Assembly: GCF_002101395.1 (NCBI RefSeq) | Contig: NZ_CP019706.1 | Location: 248,001 to 312,000 of the forward strand | Reading direction: 5' to 3' | Source of the DNA: Pantoea alhagi | GTDB taxonomy: Bacteria > Pseudomonadota > Gammaproteobacteria > Enterobacterales > Enterobacteriaceae | Length of the DNA stretch: 64,000 nucleotides | Notes under the pieces: model-generated | Seen by the model: the letters and a program-made list of their open reading frames with translations, nothing else | Told to the model about the DNA's origin: nothing | The model's database searches: none | Position numbers and translations under genes: made by a program | Shown: positions 16,707-24,424 of the stretch, one piece after another | Position numbering within the stretch: the first letter of the stretch is position 1 | How the letters are laid out: each line of letters begins with the position of its first letter

Positions 16707-17192
16707 CTATTGAGAGAGTTTCAGGAATAATGTCCGCTGCTGAGTTTGTGATGGTTTGAAACCATGATAAATATAGAAGTTTTTGGCTTCTTCCGTAAGT
16801 GCGTGAACCATGATTGCACGTACACCAATATTCTCGGCTACCCGATAGCAACGAAGCACTGCGTCATGCAGTAAATCGGCACCAAGCCCTTTTCCACGGA
16901 ATGAGACATCGACAGTCAGACGGGCAAGTATAATGACAGGAATGGGATCAGGCATGTTACGCCGAAGGCTGCCTGTCGCTTCTGTATGGTTGACGCTCCC
17001 GGTGGCCAGAGAGTAAAAGCCGGCTATTTGTTTAGTGTCCTTCTTACAAACCACAAACGTTCGGGCCGCTCTGAGAGCCTGGTTTTTGAGGCCCCTCTGC
17101 TTTAACCAGTCATCGAGCACGGCTTCACTGCTGACAAACTCCGCCACCTGATGAAAAGCGGATAAAGGTTCTGGTGCTGTTACACGTCCCAC
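16707..17192 (-). CDS. GNAT-family toxin (TacT/AtaT/KacT type)
   Basis: 161-residue acetyltransferase. Members of this group acetylate the amino group of charged tRNAs and stop translation. The acetyl-CoA loop is visible as VSFRGKGLGADLLHDA (R-G-K-G-L-G), preceded by IILARLTVD, and the catalytic-type Tyr lies in KNFYIYHGFKP. The start overlaps the antitoxin gene by 13 bases. It is part of the accessory block between fur and glnS. Confidence 0.9.
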   Translation of the reverse strand: MGRVTAPEPLSAFHQVAEFVSSEAVLDDWLKQRGLKNQALRAARTFVVCKKDTKQIAGFYSLATGSVNHTEATGSLRRNMPDPIPVIILARLTVDVSFRGKGLGADLLHDAVLRCYRVAENIGVRAIMVHALTEEAKNFYIYHGFKPSQTQQRTLFLKLSQ

Positions 17193-17446
17193 TGAGGTTT
17201 CCTTGCCAGCAGTTTTTCGATAACGGGATCATCTGTGACCGGTGCATCAATCATATCGATGAACTCTGCGTATTGCTCATCGTTAAAATTAAAGACGCGG
17301 CGGTCGAGGATAACATTCTCGGCAGCCTTACAGGCCATTTCCAGAATGAAATCTGTACGTGATTTGTGAAGGATTTCAGCCGCGGCATCAATGAGTGCTC
17401 GCTGAGATTCTTTGGCCCTAAGGTTGAGTTGAACATCAGATTTCAT
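17180..17446 (-). CDS. DUF1778 ribbon-helix-helix antitoxin (TacA/AtaR/KacA type)
   Basis: 88 residues from MKSDVQLNLRAKESQ at 17446; the longer frame to 17503 was rejected because it begins inside the operator and lacks homology. N-terminal ribbon-helix-helix DNA-binding domain (residues about 3-50, LRAKESQRALIDAAAEILHKSRTDFI), then a C-terminal toxin-neutralising tail. The antitoxin precedes the toxin, as usual, and probably represses both through the two palindromes at 17458-17512. Confidence 0.9.
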   Translation of the reverse strand: MKSDVQLNLRAKESQRALIDAAAEILHKSRTDFILEMACKAAENVILDRRVFNFNDEQYAEFIDMIDAPVTDDPVIEKLLARKPQWDV

Positions 17447-17457
17447 GAAATATCTCC

Positions 17458-17512
17458 GTATAGCATTTGCTTTACAGAGTAGCACAATGAGAATGTATAG
17501 CAAATGCTATAC
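17458..17512. promoter_or_regulatory. Two 18-bp palindromic operators of the toxin-antitoxin pair
   Basis: GTATAGCAAATGCTATAC (17495-17512) is a perfect palindrome around AA. GTATAGCATTTGCTTTAC (17458-17475) is the same site with one mismatch between its arms. The centres are 37 bases apart, directly upstream of the antitoxin, the layout expected for cooperative autorepression. Confidence 0.75.
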
Positions 17513-17627
17513 ATCAAGTTATCTTCTTTAATATTTAGAATGATGATGTCCGCTTTGTGCCAAAAACGGCCTCTGGAAGATATTTATACTCACCCACTAA
17601 TGCTTCGATTTTTGATGTCGCGCGGTG

Positions 17628-17924
17628 TCAGGCTTTTTCCTGTTGCAATTGTTCATGCTGCTTAAGCTCATAGTCAATAAATGCATCAATCATGCTCCGG
17701 TATACTTTTTCAATGATTACTTTCGAAAGTCCAATTTCCGCAGCTCTCTCACGCACCTTACTGATGACTTGTTCTACGCGATCCTGCGCACGAACGGCGG
17801 TACTATCGGTTTTGAACGCAGCAGCGGCTTTAACACACCCTGCACGCTGAGCTATTAATTTAACCAGCTCACTATCGATTTGATCAATACGGTCTCTAAC
17901 TTCGTCAATACTGGAAAAGCACAT
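17628..17924 (-). CDS. AroQ-type chorismate mutase / isochorismate-pyruvate lyase-like protein
   Basis: 98 residues in one all-helical AroQ domain: IDEVRDRIDQIDSELVKLI (with the conserved R and D), the active-site-type Lys in CVKAAAAFK, and the VEQVISKVRERA and YRSMIDAFIDYEL helices. It resembles PchB of Pseudomonas about as much as it resembles chorismate mutases, so either activity is possible. No signal peptide. Nothing near it belongs to salicylate or aromatic biosynthesis, and I see no operon partner. Confidence 0.8.
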   Translation of the reverse strand: MCFSSIDEVRDRIDQIDSELVKLIAQRAGCVKAAAAFKTDSTAVRAQDRVEQVISKVRERAAEIGLSKVIIEKVYRSMIDAFIDYELKQHEQLQQEKA

Positions 17925-18517
17925 AGATTGAACCTTTAGACTAGTACATGAGGTCAGCAGGATACATTAAATTCTGACAGGTGCCATCTATAGAATTATG
18001 AAGCGGACATTTTGCACCCTAACCTTCCTCACCCACGCCGGAAATTCGCAGAACGTATCAGGCATCATCAAGCCGTGAGGTCAGTTTTCTGACATGAACG
18101 CCTTCGGCAAGGCGCCGTTCCGGTCCCGGCCACCGCTGCCCCCACAATGACAGCAAGAGATGGCGGGGATTCGTCCATTATTTGCCGGAAGCGGGCATTA
18201 CTGATATCCCGACACGTTAATAACCACGCCAGTTGGCCGCTGCATTTTAAGTTGATTAAAAAGGCATCGTTAATATGCACGATTAAAATAGCCATGATTG
18301 ATGCTAAGTCCGGTCTGTCAGCCATCGTGAATGCCACATCCGGTTGAGTGCCCCCAATAAGAAACCATCTTCTATACTCTGTTACGTTTAGTTAACTTTG
18401 CCGCTGTTCATCGTGCTGCGTTGTTTTTTTAATCACCGCCTTGCCCGAAAGCCGCTGCCTGAATCCATCGATACGCCATATTTAATACTTATTCATTTCA
18501 ACGGGGGACGTCCTGAT
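17925..18517. other. Gene-free stretch with degraded sequence
   Basis: About 590 bases between the mutase and the dehydrogenase operon. Open frames on both strands are short and lack ribosome-binding sites or recognisable domains. The left end carries GCGGACATTTTGCACC, a relative of motifs at 17548 and 21436 (the second reverse-oriented). The right end should hold the promoter of the dehydrogenase pair; GGGGGA at 18502-18507 serves the next gene. Confidence 0.5.
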
Positions 18518-18883
18518 ATGTCGCAATCTCAACCCTCACGCCTGGGCAGCTTACTGCTGCTGCTGGCAGCCGTGATCGGCTTCGCGGTGGCTTTATACGC
18601 GTGGCTGACACCCCTCACCGGTGTTACCGGTACTATTGGTGCACTGGGTGTGGCCATCGCCAGCGCCGTGCTGGCGCTACTGACCTTTATTTTACGTGGC
18701 GCATCCCGCCGCGGTGCGCGCACTTCCCTGATTGTTATCATTTTTCTGATGTTATTCGCGATTGGTTTTGCAGCTGCGCTACTGCATCAGTACATCATTA
18801 CGGCAGCAATGGTGGTCGGCCTTATTGGCCTGATTACGCTGAGCCGCAATTCCGTTCGTCATAATCATCGCATCAGAGCCTGA
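18518..18883 (+). CDS. Small membrane subunit of a PQQ dehydrogenase (SldB-like)
   Basis: 121 residues, four hydrophobic segments: LGSLLLLLAAVIGFAVALYA, GALGVAIASAVLALLTFIL, LIVIIFLMLFAIGFAAALL and AAMVVGLIGLITL. This corresponds to the N-terminal membrane domain of glucose dehydrogenase Gcd, here as a separate protein, as in the SldB/SldA polyol dehydrogenase of acetic acid bacteria. The start MSQSQPSRLG has GGGGGA 10-15 bases upstream; an in-frame ATG at 18398 would add 40 residues without such support. It ends 10 bases before the large subunit. Confidence 0.75.
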   Translation: MSQSQPSRLGSLLLLLAAVIGFAVALYAWLTPLTGVTGTIGALGVAIASAVLALLTFILRGASRRGARTSLIVIIFLMLFAIGFAAALLHQYIITAAMVVGLIGLITLSRNSVRHNHRIRA

Positions 18884-18893
18884 GGAGCTGCCC

Positions 18894-20993
18894 GTGCATA
18901 ATGATCACTATTCTCCATTAATGAAAGTCAGCATCACGGCGCTGGCTCTACTGTTCATACCGGTGACGCAGGCGCAGAAGCAGGATAACGCTGCTGAAGC
19001 CTCTATGGGCACGCAGGAAAAACTTAATGTGGATTCGGCCAATCAACAGGCGCCGGGAACCACTGAAACCACTGAAGATGCGTCCACCGGCAAGCGTGAC
19101 GGACAGAAAGTCGAGTCTGCCAGTCACGCCGCGAGCTCACTGGTGCCCTCTTCTGCCAGCTGGGACAGCTTCCATGGTCAGCTTAACGCACAGAAATATA
19201 GCCCGCTGAAACAGATCACTGCGGATAACGTCAGCAAGCTAAAGAAAATCTGGGAATTTCATACCGGAGATGTCTCGGATGGCAAAGGTGACACCCCTGC
19301 CACAGTCTGGTCAGCAACGCCAATTTTTGCCAACCAGACGCTCTACATCGGTACCCCATTTGATCGCCTGATTGCGCTGGACCCCGGTACAGGTAAAGAG
19401 AAGTGGCACTATGACACTAAATCCTCGCGCAAAGCCCTGACGCAGCCGGTACTGAAGAACCGTGGTGTCTCCTACTGGCAGGCCCGACAACCGGCTCCCG
19501 GGCAAGCGTGTCAGAAGATCGTCTATATGGGAACCGTTGATGGCAAGCTCTTTGCGCTGGATGCCGATTCGGGTAAGCCATGCAGTGACTTTGCTGACAA
19601 CGGCATGCTGGATCTTAATCAGTGGAACACGGTTAACGCCAAGTACCCGCTATCTGTGCTGCAGCCGCCCACGGTCGTCGGCAACCACCTGCTTGTTGGC
19701 TGGGCTGGCAAAGACTGGGCTTATGCTGAAGCGCCTCCGGGCACCGTCTTTTCAATCAATGCGCAGACCGGCGAACGCGAATGGACTTTTGAAGCCATTC
19801 CGGCCGCAATCCGCAAACGCACCGGTACCGCCAACGTCTGGACACATATGTCTGCCGATGAGGCTCATGGACTGGTCTATCTGCCGGTCTCATCGCCATC
19901 TCCCAACTACTGGGGCGGTAACCGCGTCGATCCGATTCCGCTCGGCACGTCTACTACCGCGCTGGACATCAATACCGGTAAAGTGGTCTGGTCTCGCCAG
20001 TGGGTGCATCACGACGTGTGGGATTACGATATCAATTCGGCACCAACGCTGATGGATATCACAGTCAACGGCAAAAAGATCCCGGCACTGATTCAGGCTA
20101 CCAAGCAGGGCTTTCTGTTTGTTGTGAACCGTCTGACGGGTGAGGATGTCTGGCCTATTGAAGAGCGTCCGGTGCCTCAGGGTGATGGTTCGGTGCAGGG
20201 TGAAGTTCTTTCGCCAACACAGCCATTCCCTACAAAACCTGCGCCACTGCTCGATCAATCGAAAAAGCCAGAGATCTGGAAACTGGCGGATATAGTGGGT
20301 GCCGGCCAGTGTTCACGACTATGGGATAAGCTGACCTATGAGGGCATGTACACGCCACCAACCACTAAGGGCGAAGGGACGCTAACCTATCCGGACAGCG
20401 CCGGGGGCGTTCAGTGGGGCGGCGTAGCGTACGATCCACAAAAACAGATTGCGGTCGTTAACACCTCACACATCGTGCAGTATGTGAAGCTCTATAGCCG
20501 CGAAGATTACGAAAAAGCGGATAATGGTTCCGGCAACGAGAGCGGTTTTGCCCCTCAGGAAGGTGCGCCTTACGGGCTGCGTCTGATGGTGGCGAATAAC
20601 TGGCTTGGCATGCCGTGCTGGCAGCCACCCTTTGGTGAAATCGTGGCGCTGGATATGCATACGGGTGACGTAAAATGGCGTCGTCCGGTTGGCGCTTCGC
20701 AGCAGTATGGCTTCTTTATGCCGGAAAGCTGGGGATCACCCACCATCGGCGGCCCGGCAGTGACAGCGGGTGGCGTGATCTTTATAGGTGCCTCAATGGA
20801 TGCCAAAGTTCGCGCCTACTCCGTGGATAACGGAGAAGAGCTGTGGTCCGATCAGGTTGAAGCACCAGCGGTGGCGAATCCGTCGATCTATGAGTATAAA
20901 GGCCGTCAGTATGTCGCATTTGTCGCAGGCGGTAATACTATTCTGAAGGATCAGGTGGGCGATCAGGTGGTGGTTTACGCGCTACCTGAGTAA
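18894..20993 (+). CDS. PQQ-dependent dehydrogenase large subunit (SldA/glucose dehydrogenase family)
   Basis: 699 residues, periplasmic eight-bladed quinoprotein. GTG start with GAGGAG upstream; signal peptide at about residues 10-28 (VSITALALLFIPVTQAQ), then a Thr/Glu-rich spacer to about 80. Quinoprotein features: IALDPGTGKEKWHYD, CQKIVYMGTVDGKLFALD, YWGGNR, HHDVWDYD (His372-Asp379), the PQQ-contacting Lys in ATKQGF (Lys404), GGVQWGG and MPCWQPPFG. Compared with E. coli Gcd from memory, the residue at the His262 position is Phe (GTPFDRLIALD), so the substrate may be a polyol or quinate rather than glucose. No PQQ synthesis genes are in the window. Confidence 0.85.
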   Translation: MHNDHYSPLMKVSITALALLFIPVTQAQKQDNAAEASMGTQEKLNVDSANQQAPGTTETTEDASTGKRDGQKVESASHAASSLVPSSASWDSFHGQLNAQKYSPLKQITADNVSKLKKIWEFHTGDVSDGKGDTPATVWSATPIFANQTLYIGTPFDRLIALDPGTGKEKWHYDTKSSRKALTQPVLKNRGVSYWQARQPAPGQACQKIVYMGTVDGKLFALDADSGKPCSDFADNGMLDLNQWNTVNAKYPLSVLQPPTVVGNHLLVGWAGKDWAYAEAPPGTVFSINAQTGEREWTFEAIPAAIRKRTGTANVWTHMSADEAHGLVYLPVSSPSPNYWGGNRVDPIPLGTSTTALDINTGKVVWSRQWVHHDVWDYDINSAPTLMDITVNGKKIPALIQATKQGFLFVVNRLTGEDVWPIEERPVPQGDGSVQGEVLSPTQPFPTKPAPLLDQSKKPEIWKLADIVGAGQCSRLWDKLTYEGMYTPPTTKGEGTLTYPDSAGGVQWGGVAYDPQKQIAVVNTSHIVQYVKLYSREDYEKADNGSGNESGFAPQEGAPYGLRLMVANNWLGMPCWQPPFGEIVALDMHTGDVKWRRPVGASQQYGFFMPESWGSPTIGGPAVTAGGVIFIGASMDAKVRAYSVDNGEELWSDQVEAPAVANPSIYEYKGRQYVAFVAGGNTILKDQVGDQVVVYALPE

Positions 20994-21022
20994 TCGTTCT
21001 TAAAAACATCAATACAAACAGA

Positions 21023-21048
21023 ATGGGGCCCCAGCGCCCCATTTTTTT
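21023..21048 (+). terminator. Terminator after the dehydrogenase operon
   Basis: ATGGGGC, a six-base loop, GCCCCAT, then seven T. It lies 30 bases past the large-subunit stop. Confidence 0.88.
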
Positions 21049-21595
21049 GTACCCGGTCCGGCGTTTCGAGCGCTCCGGACTGCCACATTGGCGATAATCG
21101 AGCCTCTCCCGCTCTGCGCAGGGATGACCGGCTTCGGCTCAGTTCGCTAAGGTATTTTTAGTTGCAGGACTGAACCCACTCATTCCTGATTAGGGCTGGG
21201 GTAAATTCTGTGGCAGGAAGTTTTAGTAAAGCCTTTGCGATCGTTAATATACAGCCTCCAGGTCCGCTGGACATTGCCTGCTGCTCCGTCTTATTTCATA
21301 TACCGCTGGCCCCCGCAGGTACTTCGTTACGAAATGGCGTAAAGGCCGTTATCTGCTACATAGCCGCCCCTCCGTCAGCCGCTGTACAGCTCTCAAGTTC
21401 TGCTGCGCCTCAAACGTTCTGAAAGAACTGCGGAAGTCCGCTCTGTGCCTAAGCGGACACTGGTGCATTGGGTAACTATAAAGTTGCACTGCAGGTCAAT
21501 TATGAGAAATGCTGAAAAGCTCGTTAACTAATCCCAAGTTGCATAATCAGTTATCTCTTCCATGATTAATACGTAACCTTAGCTAAGGAGAAATC
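21049..21595. other. Gene-free stretch before the copper-binding protein
   Basis: About 550 bases with only short frames that lack ribosome-binding sites. It contains GTCCGCTCTGTGCC (21436-21449) followed by AAGCGGAC, a small palindrome related to sequence at 17548. The right end must hold the promoter of the next gene. Otherwise I see nothing. Confidence 0.5.
21577..21588. promoter_or_regulatory. Palindrome overlapping the ribosome-binding site
   Basis: CCTTAGCTAAGG is a perfect 12-bp palindrome whose right half supplies the AAGGAG ribosome-binding site of the gene starting at 21596. It could be a repressor site or an RNA hairpin that hides the ribosome-binding site; which one cannot be told from sequence. 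Confidence 0.4.
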
Positions 21596-21922
21596 ATGTT
21601 AGACGAATACAAAAAATGCATTGAGGCCTGCTATCTGTGTGCAGCGGCATGTGATAACTGTGCGGCTTCATGTCTGGAAGAAGAAAACGTTGAGATGATG
21701 CGCAAGTGCATAAAACTGGATATGGAGTGTGCAAATGTCTGTCGTCTTGCAGCTCAGTTCATGGCACTTAATAGCGAGTCAGCTCAAGAGCTCTGCCGAC
21801 TTTGTGCTGATATTTGTCAGAAATGCGGCGATGAGTGTGCAATGCATGAGCATGACCACTGCCAGGATTGCTCCAGAGCTTGTCATCACTGCGCCGAACA
21901 ATGCAGAAAGATGGCCGCCTGA
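21596..21922 (+). CDS. Four-helix-bundle copper-binding protein (DUF326, Csp-like)
   Basis: 108 residues with 19 cysteines in CxxxC and CxxC spacing along four predicted helices (Cys 8, 12, 15, 19, 22, 26, 38, 45, 49, 67, 70, 74, 77, 81, 89, 92, 96, 99, 103), plus a His-rich turn HEHDHC. Such proteins store many Cu(I) ions inside the bundle. No signal peptide is present, so it should be cytosolic, like Csp3. It has a good ribosome-binding site and its own terminator, and stands alone between gene-poor stretches in the accessory block. Confidence 0.9.
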   Translation: MLDEYKKCIEACYLCAAACDNCAASCLEEENVEMMRKCIKLDMECANVCRLAAQFMALNSESAQELCRLCADICQKCGDECAMHEHDHCQDCSRACHHCAEQCRKMAA

Positions 21923-21938
21923 GAAAAAAATCAAATTA

Positions 21939-21963
21939 CCAAACCCGCTTCGGCGGTTTTTTT
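21939..21963 (+). terminator. Terminator after the copper-binding protein
   Basis: AACCCGC, TTCG, GCGGTT with one bulged base, followed by a T-run. Starts about 17 bases after the stop codon. Confidence 0.75.
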
Positions 21964-22128
21964 AATCCCGTAGAGAAAATTCAGCAGGATGAGATTAAGA
22001 GTACAGGCGGGAAATGGATCTATTCGTAAGTGTCATCCTCAACGACAAATGCTTGCACAGATTATTTAAATGGCTCAATGCCCGTTTTTCGCTCATAGCA
22101 GACATTTGCGTGCTCGTCTCAAAGACGT

Positions 22129-22530
22129 TCAGGTTTCCTGAACTGGAAGGTGCCTTGATTTCAACGTCCCGAAAAAGCATTCTGCGCAGGCGTTATCGAG
22201 GTAGTTACCTTTGCGGGAAATATTTTGCATGATGCCAAATTCATGTAACAGATATTGGTACCATCTATGACGGTATTGCCAGCCCTGATCTGAATGCAGA
22301 ACCGGATTGCTGCCCGCATCAAGTCGGGAAAATGCCTTAATCACATCGGCATGGTTGGGCGTTCTGAAATACTGTAGGAAATCACTTCGTTATTGAAGAG
22401 ATCAATAATGGGGGAAAGATAGAGTTTGCGACCGTTGACAGCGAATTCAGTGACATCGGTGACCCACTTTTCATTAGGCCGTTTTCGCTTTACTGAAGCC
22501 AATTTCGTTTGGTGCTGCCGGGCCGCTATT
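22129..22530 (-). pseudogene. IS150-group (IS3 family) transposase OrfB remnant, frameshifted
   Basis: The upstream part (22530 down to about 22348) reads RPNEKWVTDVTEFAVNGRKL and continues YLSPIIDLFNNEVISYS, containing the first catalytic Asp of the DDE core. The frame then shifts and continues at 22344 with VLHSDQGWQYRHRW (second Asp) and SRKGNYLDNACAECFFGTLK, which holds the Asn-rich motif before the final Glu. The N-terminus, C-terminus and OrfA are missing. It runs leftward, opposite in orientation to the orphan IS end at 16442. Confidence 0.85.
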
Positions 22531-22532
22531 GC

Positions 22533-22724
22533 TTATTTTCCACGCGCCAAATAACGCCACATCCAGGCCGATAAAATCTGCCGCATAGCCAGAATTAAAA
22601 TCCAGGCTACTGTTAAAGGTGGAATGATGCAGATTAGCCTGATATTGCCCATACTTTCGCTTGCAGGATCCATGTCTTTGCGATCGCGCTGGCGTTGCCA
22701 GTAATAAACAATACCAACAACCAT
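22533..22724 (-). CDS. Short hydrophobic ORF next to the IS remnant, unrecognised
   Basis: 63 codons. It starts with a short span (MVVGIVYYW), has a charged loop (QRQRDRKDMD) and a longer span (LICIIPPLTVAWILILAM). A stop lies just upstream in frame and there is no clear ribosome-binding site. The C-terminus meets the IS remnant, so the gene may be truncated. It could be a gene fragment rather than a functional gene. No family recognised. Confidence 0.3.
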   Translation of the reverse strand: MVVGIVYYWQRQRDRKDMDPASESMGNIRLICIIPPLTVAWILILAMRQILSAWMWRYLARGK

Positions 22725-22915
22725 ATAAGGTTATTTATGAGAAAACATCATTATGTTCAGGATGTTTTTTTCAGCCTGATAATGAGACAAGCAATAGTGT
22801 AAAGTAGTCTTAAAAATAGCACCGATTAAATAATTTACCCGACAGCAATCAATCTAATAAATACAAACTTGAGGCTTATTCTCAGGACGCTAAATAAAAC
22901 ATCCTGAGAATAAAT

Positions 22916-24166
22916 TTAACGGGCGTAGACCGGAAGGAGATCAGCGTAGCTCAGTAACGACACCACGATATTCAGAACGGCAAACAACAGCACCAGAAAC
23001 ACCGGCAGATTACCGCCTTTTAAACGCCAGCCTTGAGGTTGTGGAAAGCGTTGTCTGGCGCGCCAGACAAGCAGCGCCGGCGTGATAACCGCCCAAACGG
23101 TAGCTGCCAGCCCGGCATAACCAATTGCGACCAGAAAACCATTCGGCCAGATTAGCGCAGCGGAAAGCGGAAAGATAAAGGTGAGCAACGTAGTTTTTAA
23201 CCGCCCTGTCGCATGGTTATCGGTTTTCAATAAATCAGCCAGATAATCAAACAGCCCCAGCGTAACCCCAAGAAATGAACTGGCAACGGCGAAAGTTGAA
23301 AAAACAGTGAGCAGTACACTAAGCGAGGCGTTTTGCAGTAAATTGCCTAAAGCGTCAACCAGCGCATCGATATTGCCGCCGCGTTGGGCAATCGCAATAA
23401 AGTCCGTGCGGGGAATATTGCCCATGGTGCCAATAATCCAGACCAGATAGATCATCAGCGCCGCCAGGGTTCCCAGCAATAAACAGCGCGCCACTTTTTT
23501 GCCATTGCCCTGGTAATAGCCGATCAGTCCGGAAATATTGCCATGATAGCCAAACGAGGCCAGGCAAAAAGGAATCACCATCCAGCCATAGCGCAGATAA
23601 TGGCTTTCCGTTGCAATGGTATCAAACAGCAATGCCGGCTTAACATGACCAAGCAGGCCGCCGAACAGCAGAAAGAAAGTAATAACTTTCGCGCCCAGAA
23701 AGATCAGCGTAACGCGGCTGACTGCGGCGGTCCCCAGCCAGACAAACAGCGCCACCAGCAGCGTAAAACCCAGTCCCGCCGCTCTGGCAGAGACCGGCAT
23801 CGCCAGCGCAGCAAAGGTATGCTGCAAAATAGCGCCGCTGGCTGAAATATAGGCATAGGTCAAAATACCCAGCACAAAGAGGATGGACGCACCGTTAAGC
23901 AGGTTCCAGCGCTGTCCCAGCAGATCGCGCGTCAACGTATCGAAGCCCGCCCCGCCTGGATAGTGCAGACTTGCCTCAAGAAACATCAGCCCGGACAGCA
24001 GCATGCAGAGCCAGGTGAATAATAAAATAGCTGACGACCAGCTAAACCAGGCACCGGACATCACCACCGGCAGCGAAAACATACCAGCCCCGACTATCGT
24101 ACCGGTAATGATCAGCGTGCCCCACAATATTGAGGGAAGCTTGCTGGCGGAAACCGCTGTTTCCAT
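22916..24166 (-). CDS. Aromatic amino acid permease, Mtr-like (HAAAP family)
   Basis: 416 residues with about eleven membrane spans. The N-terminus shows GTLIITGTIVGAGMFSLPVV, the substrate-site GAGMFSLP motif of the Mtr/TnaB/TyrP family. Further matches to Mtr are LTYAYISASGAILQHTFA, FCLASFGYHGNI, ATMGNIPR-like GTMGNIPRTDFIAIA and FAVASSFLGVTLGLFDYL. It is closest to the tryptophan importer Mtr by eye. The gene lies upstream of glnS inside the variable region, and a TrpR-type operator stands about 95 bases before the start, supporting tryptophan as substrate. Confidence 0.85.
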   Translation of the reverse strand: METAVSASKLPSILWGTLIITGTIVGAGMFSLPVVMSGAWFSWSSAILLFTWLCMLLSGLMFLEASLHYPGGAGFDTLTRDLLGQRWNLLNGASILFVLGILTYAYISASGAILQHTFAALAMPVSARAAGLGFTLLVALFVWLGTAAVSRVTLIFLGAKVITFFLLFGGLLGHVKPALLFDTIATESHYLRYGWMVIPFCLASFGYHGNISGLIGYYQGNGKKVARCLLLGTLAALMIYLVWIIGTMGNIPRTDFIAIAQRGGNIDALVDALGNLLQNASLSVLLTVFSTFAVASSFLGVTLGLFDYLADLLKTDNHATGRLKTTLLTFIFPLSAALIWPNGFLVAIGYAGLAATVWAVITPALLVWRARQRFPQPQGWRLKGGNLPVFLVLLFAVLNIVVSLLSYADLLPVYAR

Positions 24167-24259
24167 AACACGTCCTTAGAATGATATTTGTTCATTTAAT
24201 ATTCAGTTGGCACTCTGTCTGGCTGAAAGGCCATTAAGGAAGATATTCTACCCTATAGT

Positions 24260-24277
24260 GAACTCATGAACTAGTAC
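24260..24277. promoter_or_regulatory. TrpR-type operator upstream of the Mtr-like gene
   Basis: GAACTCATGAACTAGTAC differs at three positions from the TrpR consensus core GAACTAGTTAACTAGTAC, with an intact right half-site. Its position in front of a tryptophan permease fits TrpR control as for E. coli mtr. The downstream TATAGG on the minus strand could be the -10 box. Confidence 0.6.
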
Positions 24278-24384
24278 ATGTCAGAAAAAACAGATCAATG
24301 CGCTGCCAGCATAAAATGGGCATCGTATTTCCTGGTGTAATGTTTTCTCGCTGCCTGCCACTGCCAGGGTTGCAACAAGCAAAA

Positions 24385-24409
24385 AAAGGCGGCTCAGTGA
24401 GCCGCCTTT
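24385..24409. terminator. Terminator after glnS
   Basis: AAAGGCGGCTCA and TGAGCCGCCTTT form a perfect stem. Read leftward it is followed by seven T, 16 bases after the glnS stop. Confidence 0.9.
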
Positions 24410-24424
24410 GATTACTGAAACGTC

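Noticed and set aside
18068..18337. 89-codon leftward frame in the accessory spacer
   Set aside because: No ribosome-binding site, odd composition at the C-terminus and no recognisable domain; treated as spacer.
21210..21422. 70-codon rightward frame before the copper-binding gene
   Set aside because: No ribosome-binding site or domain; sequence looks random.
16442..22530. IS end and transposase remnant considered as two ends of one composite element
   Set aside because: They have opposite orientations and both are incomplete, so there is no evidence for a single mobile unit; only a weak link through the same IS group.
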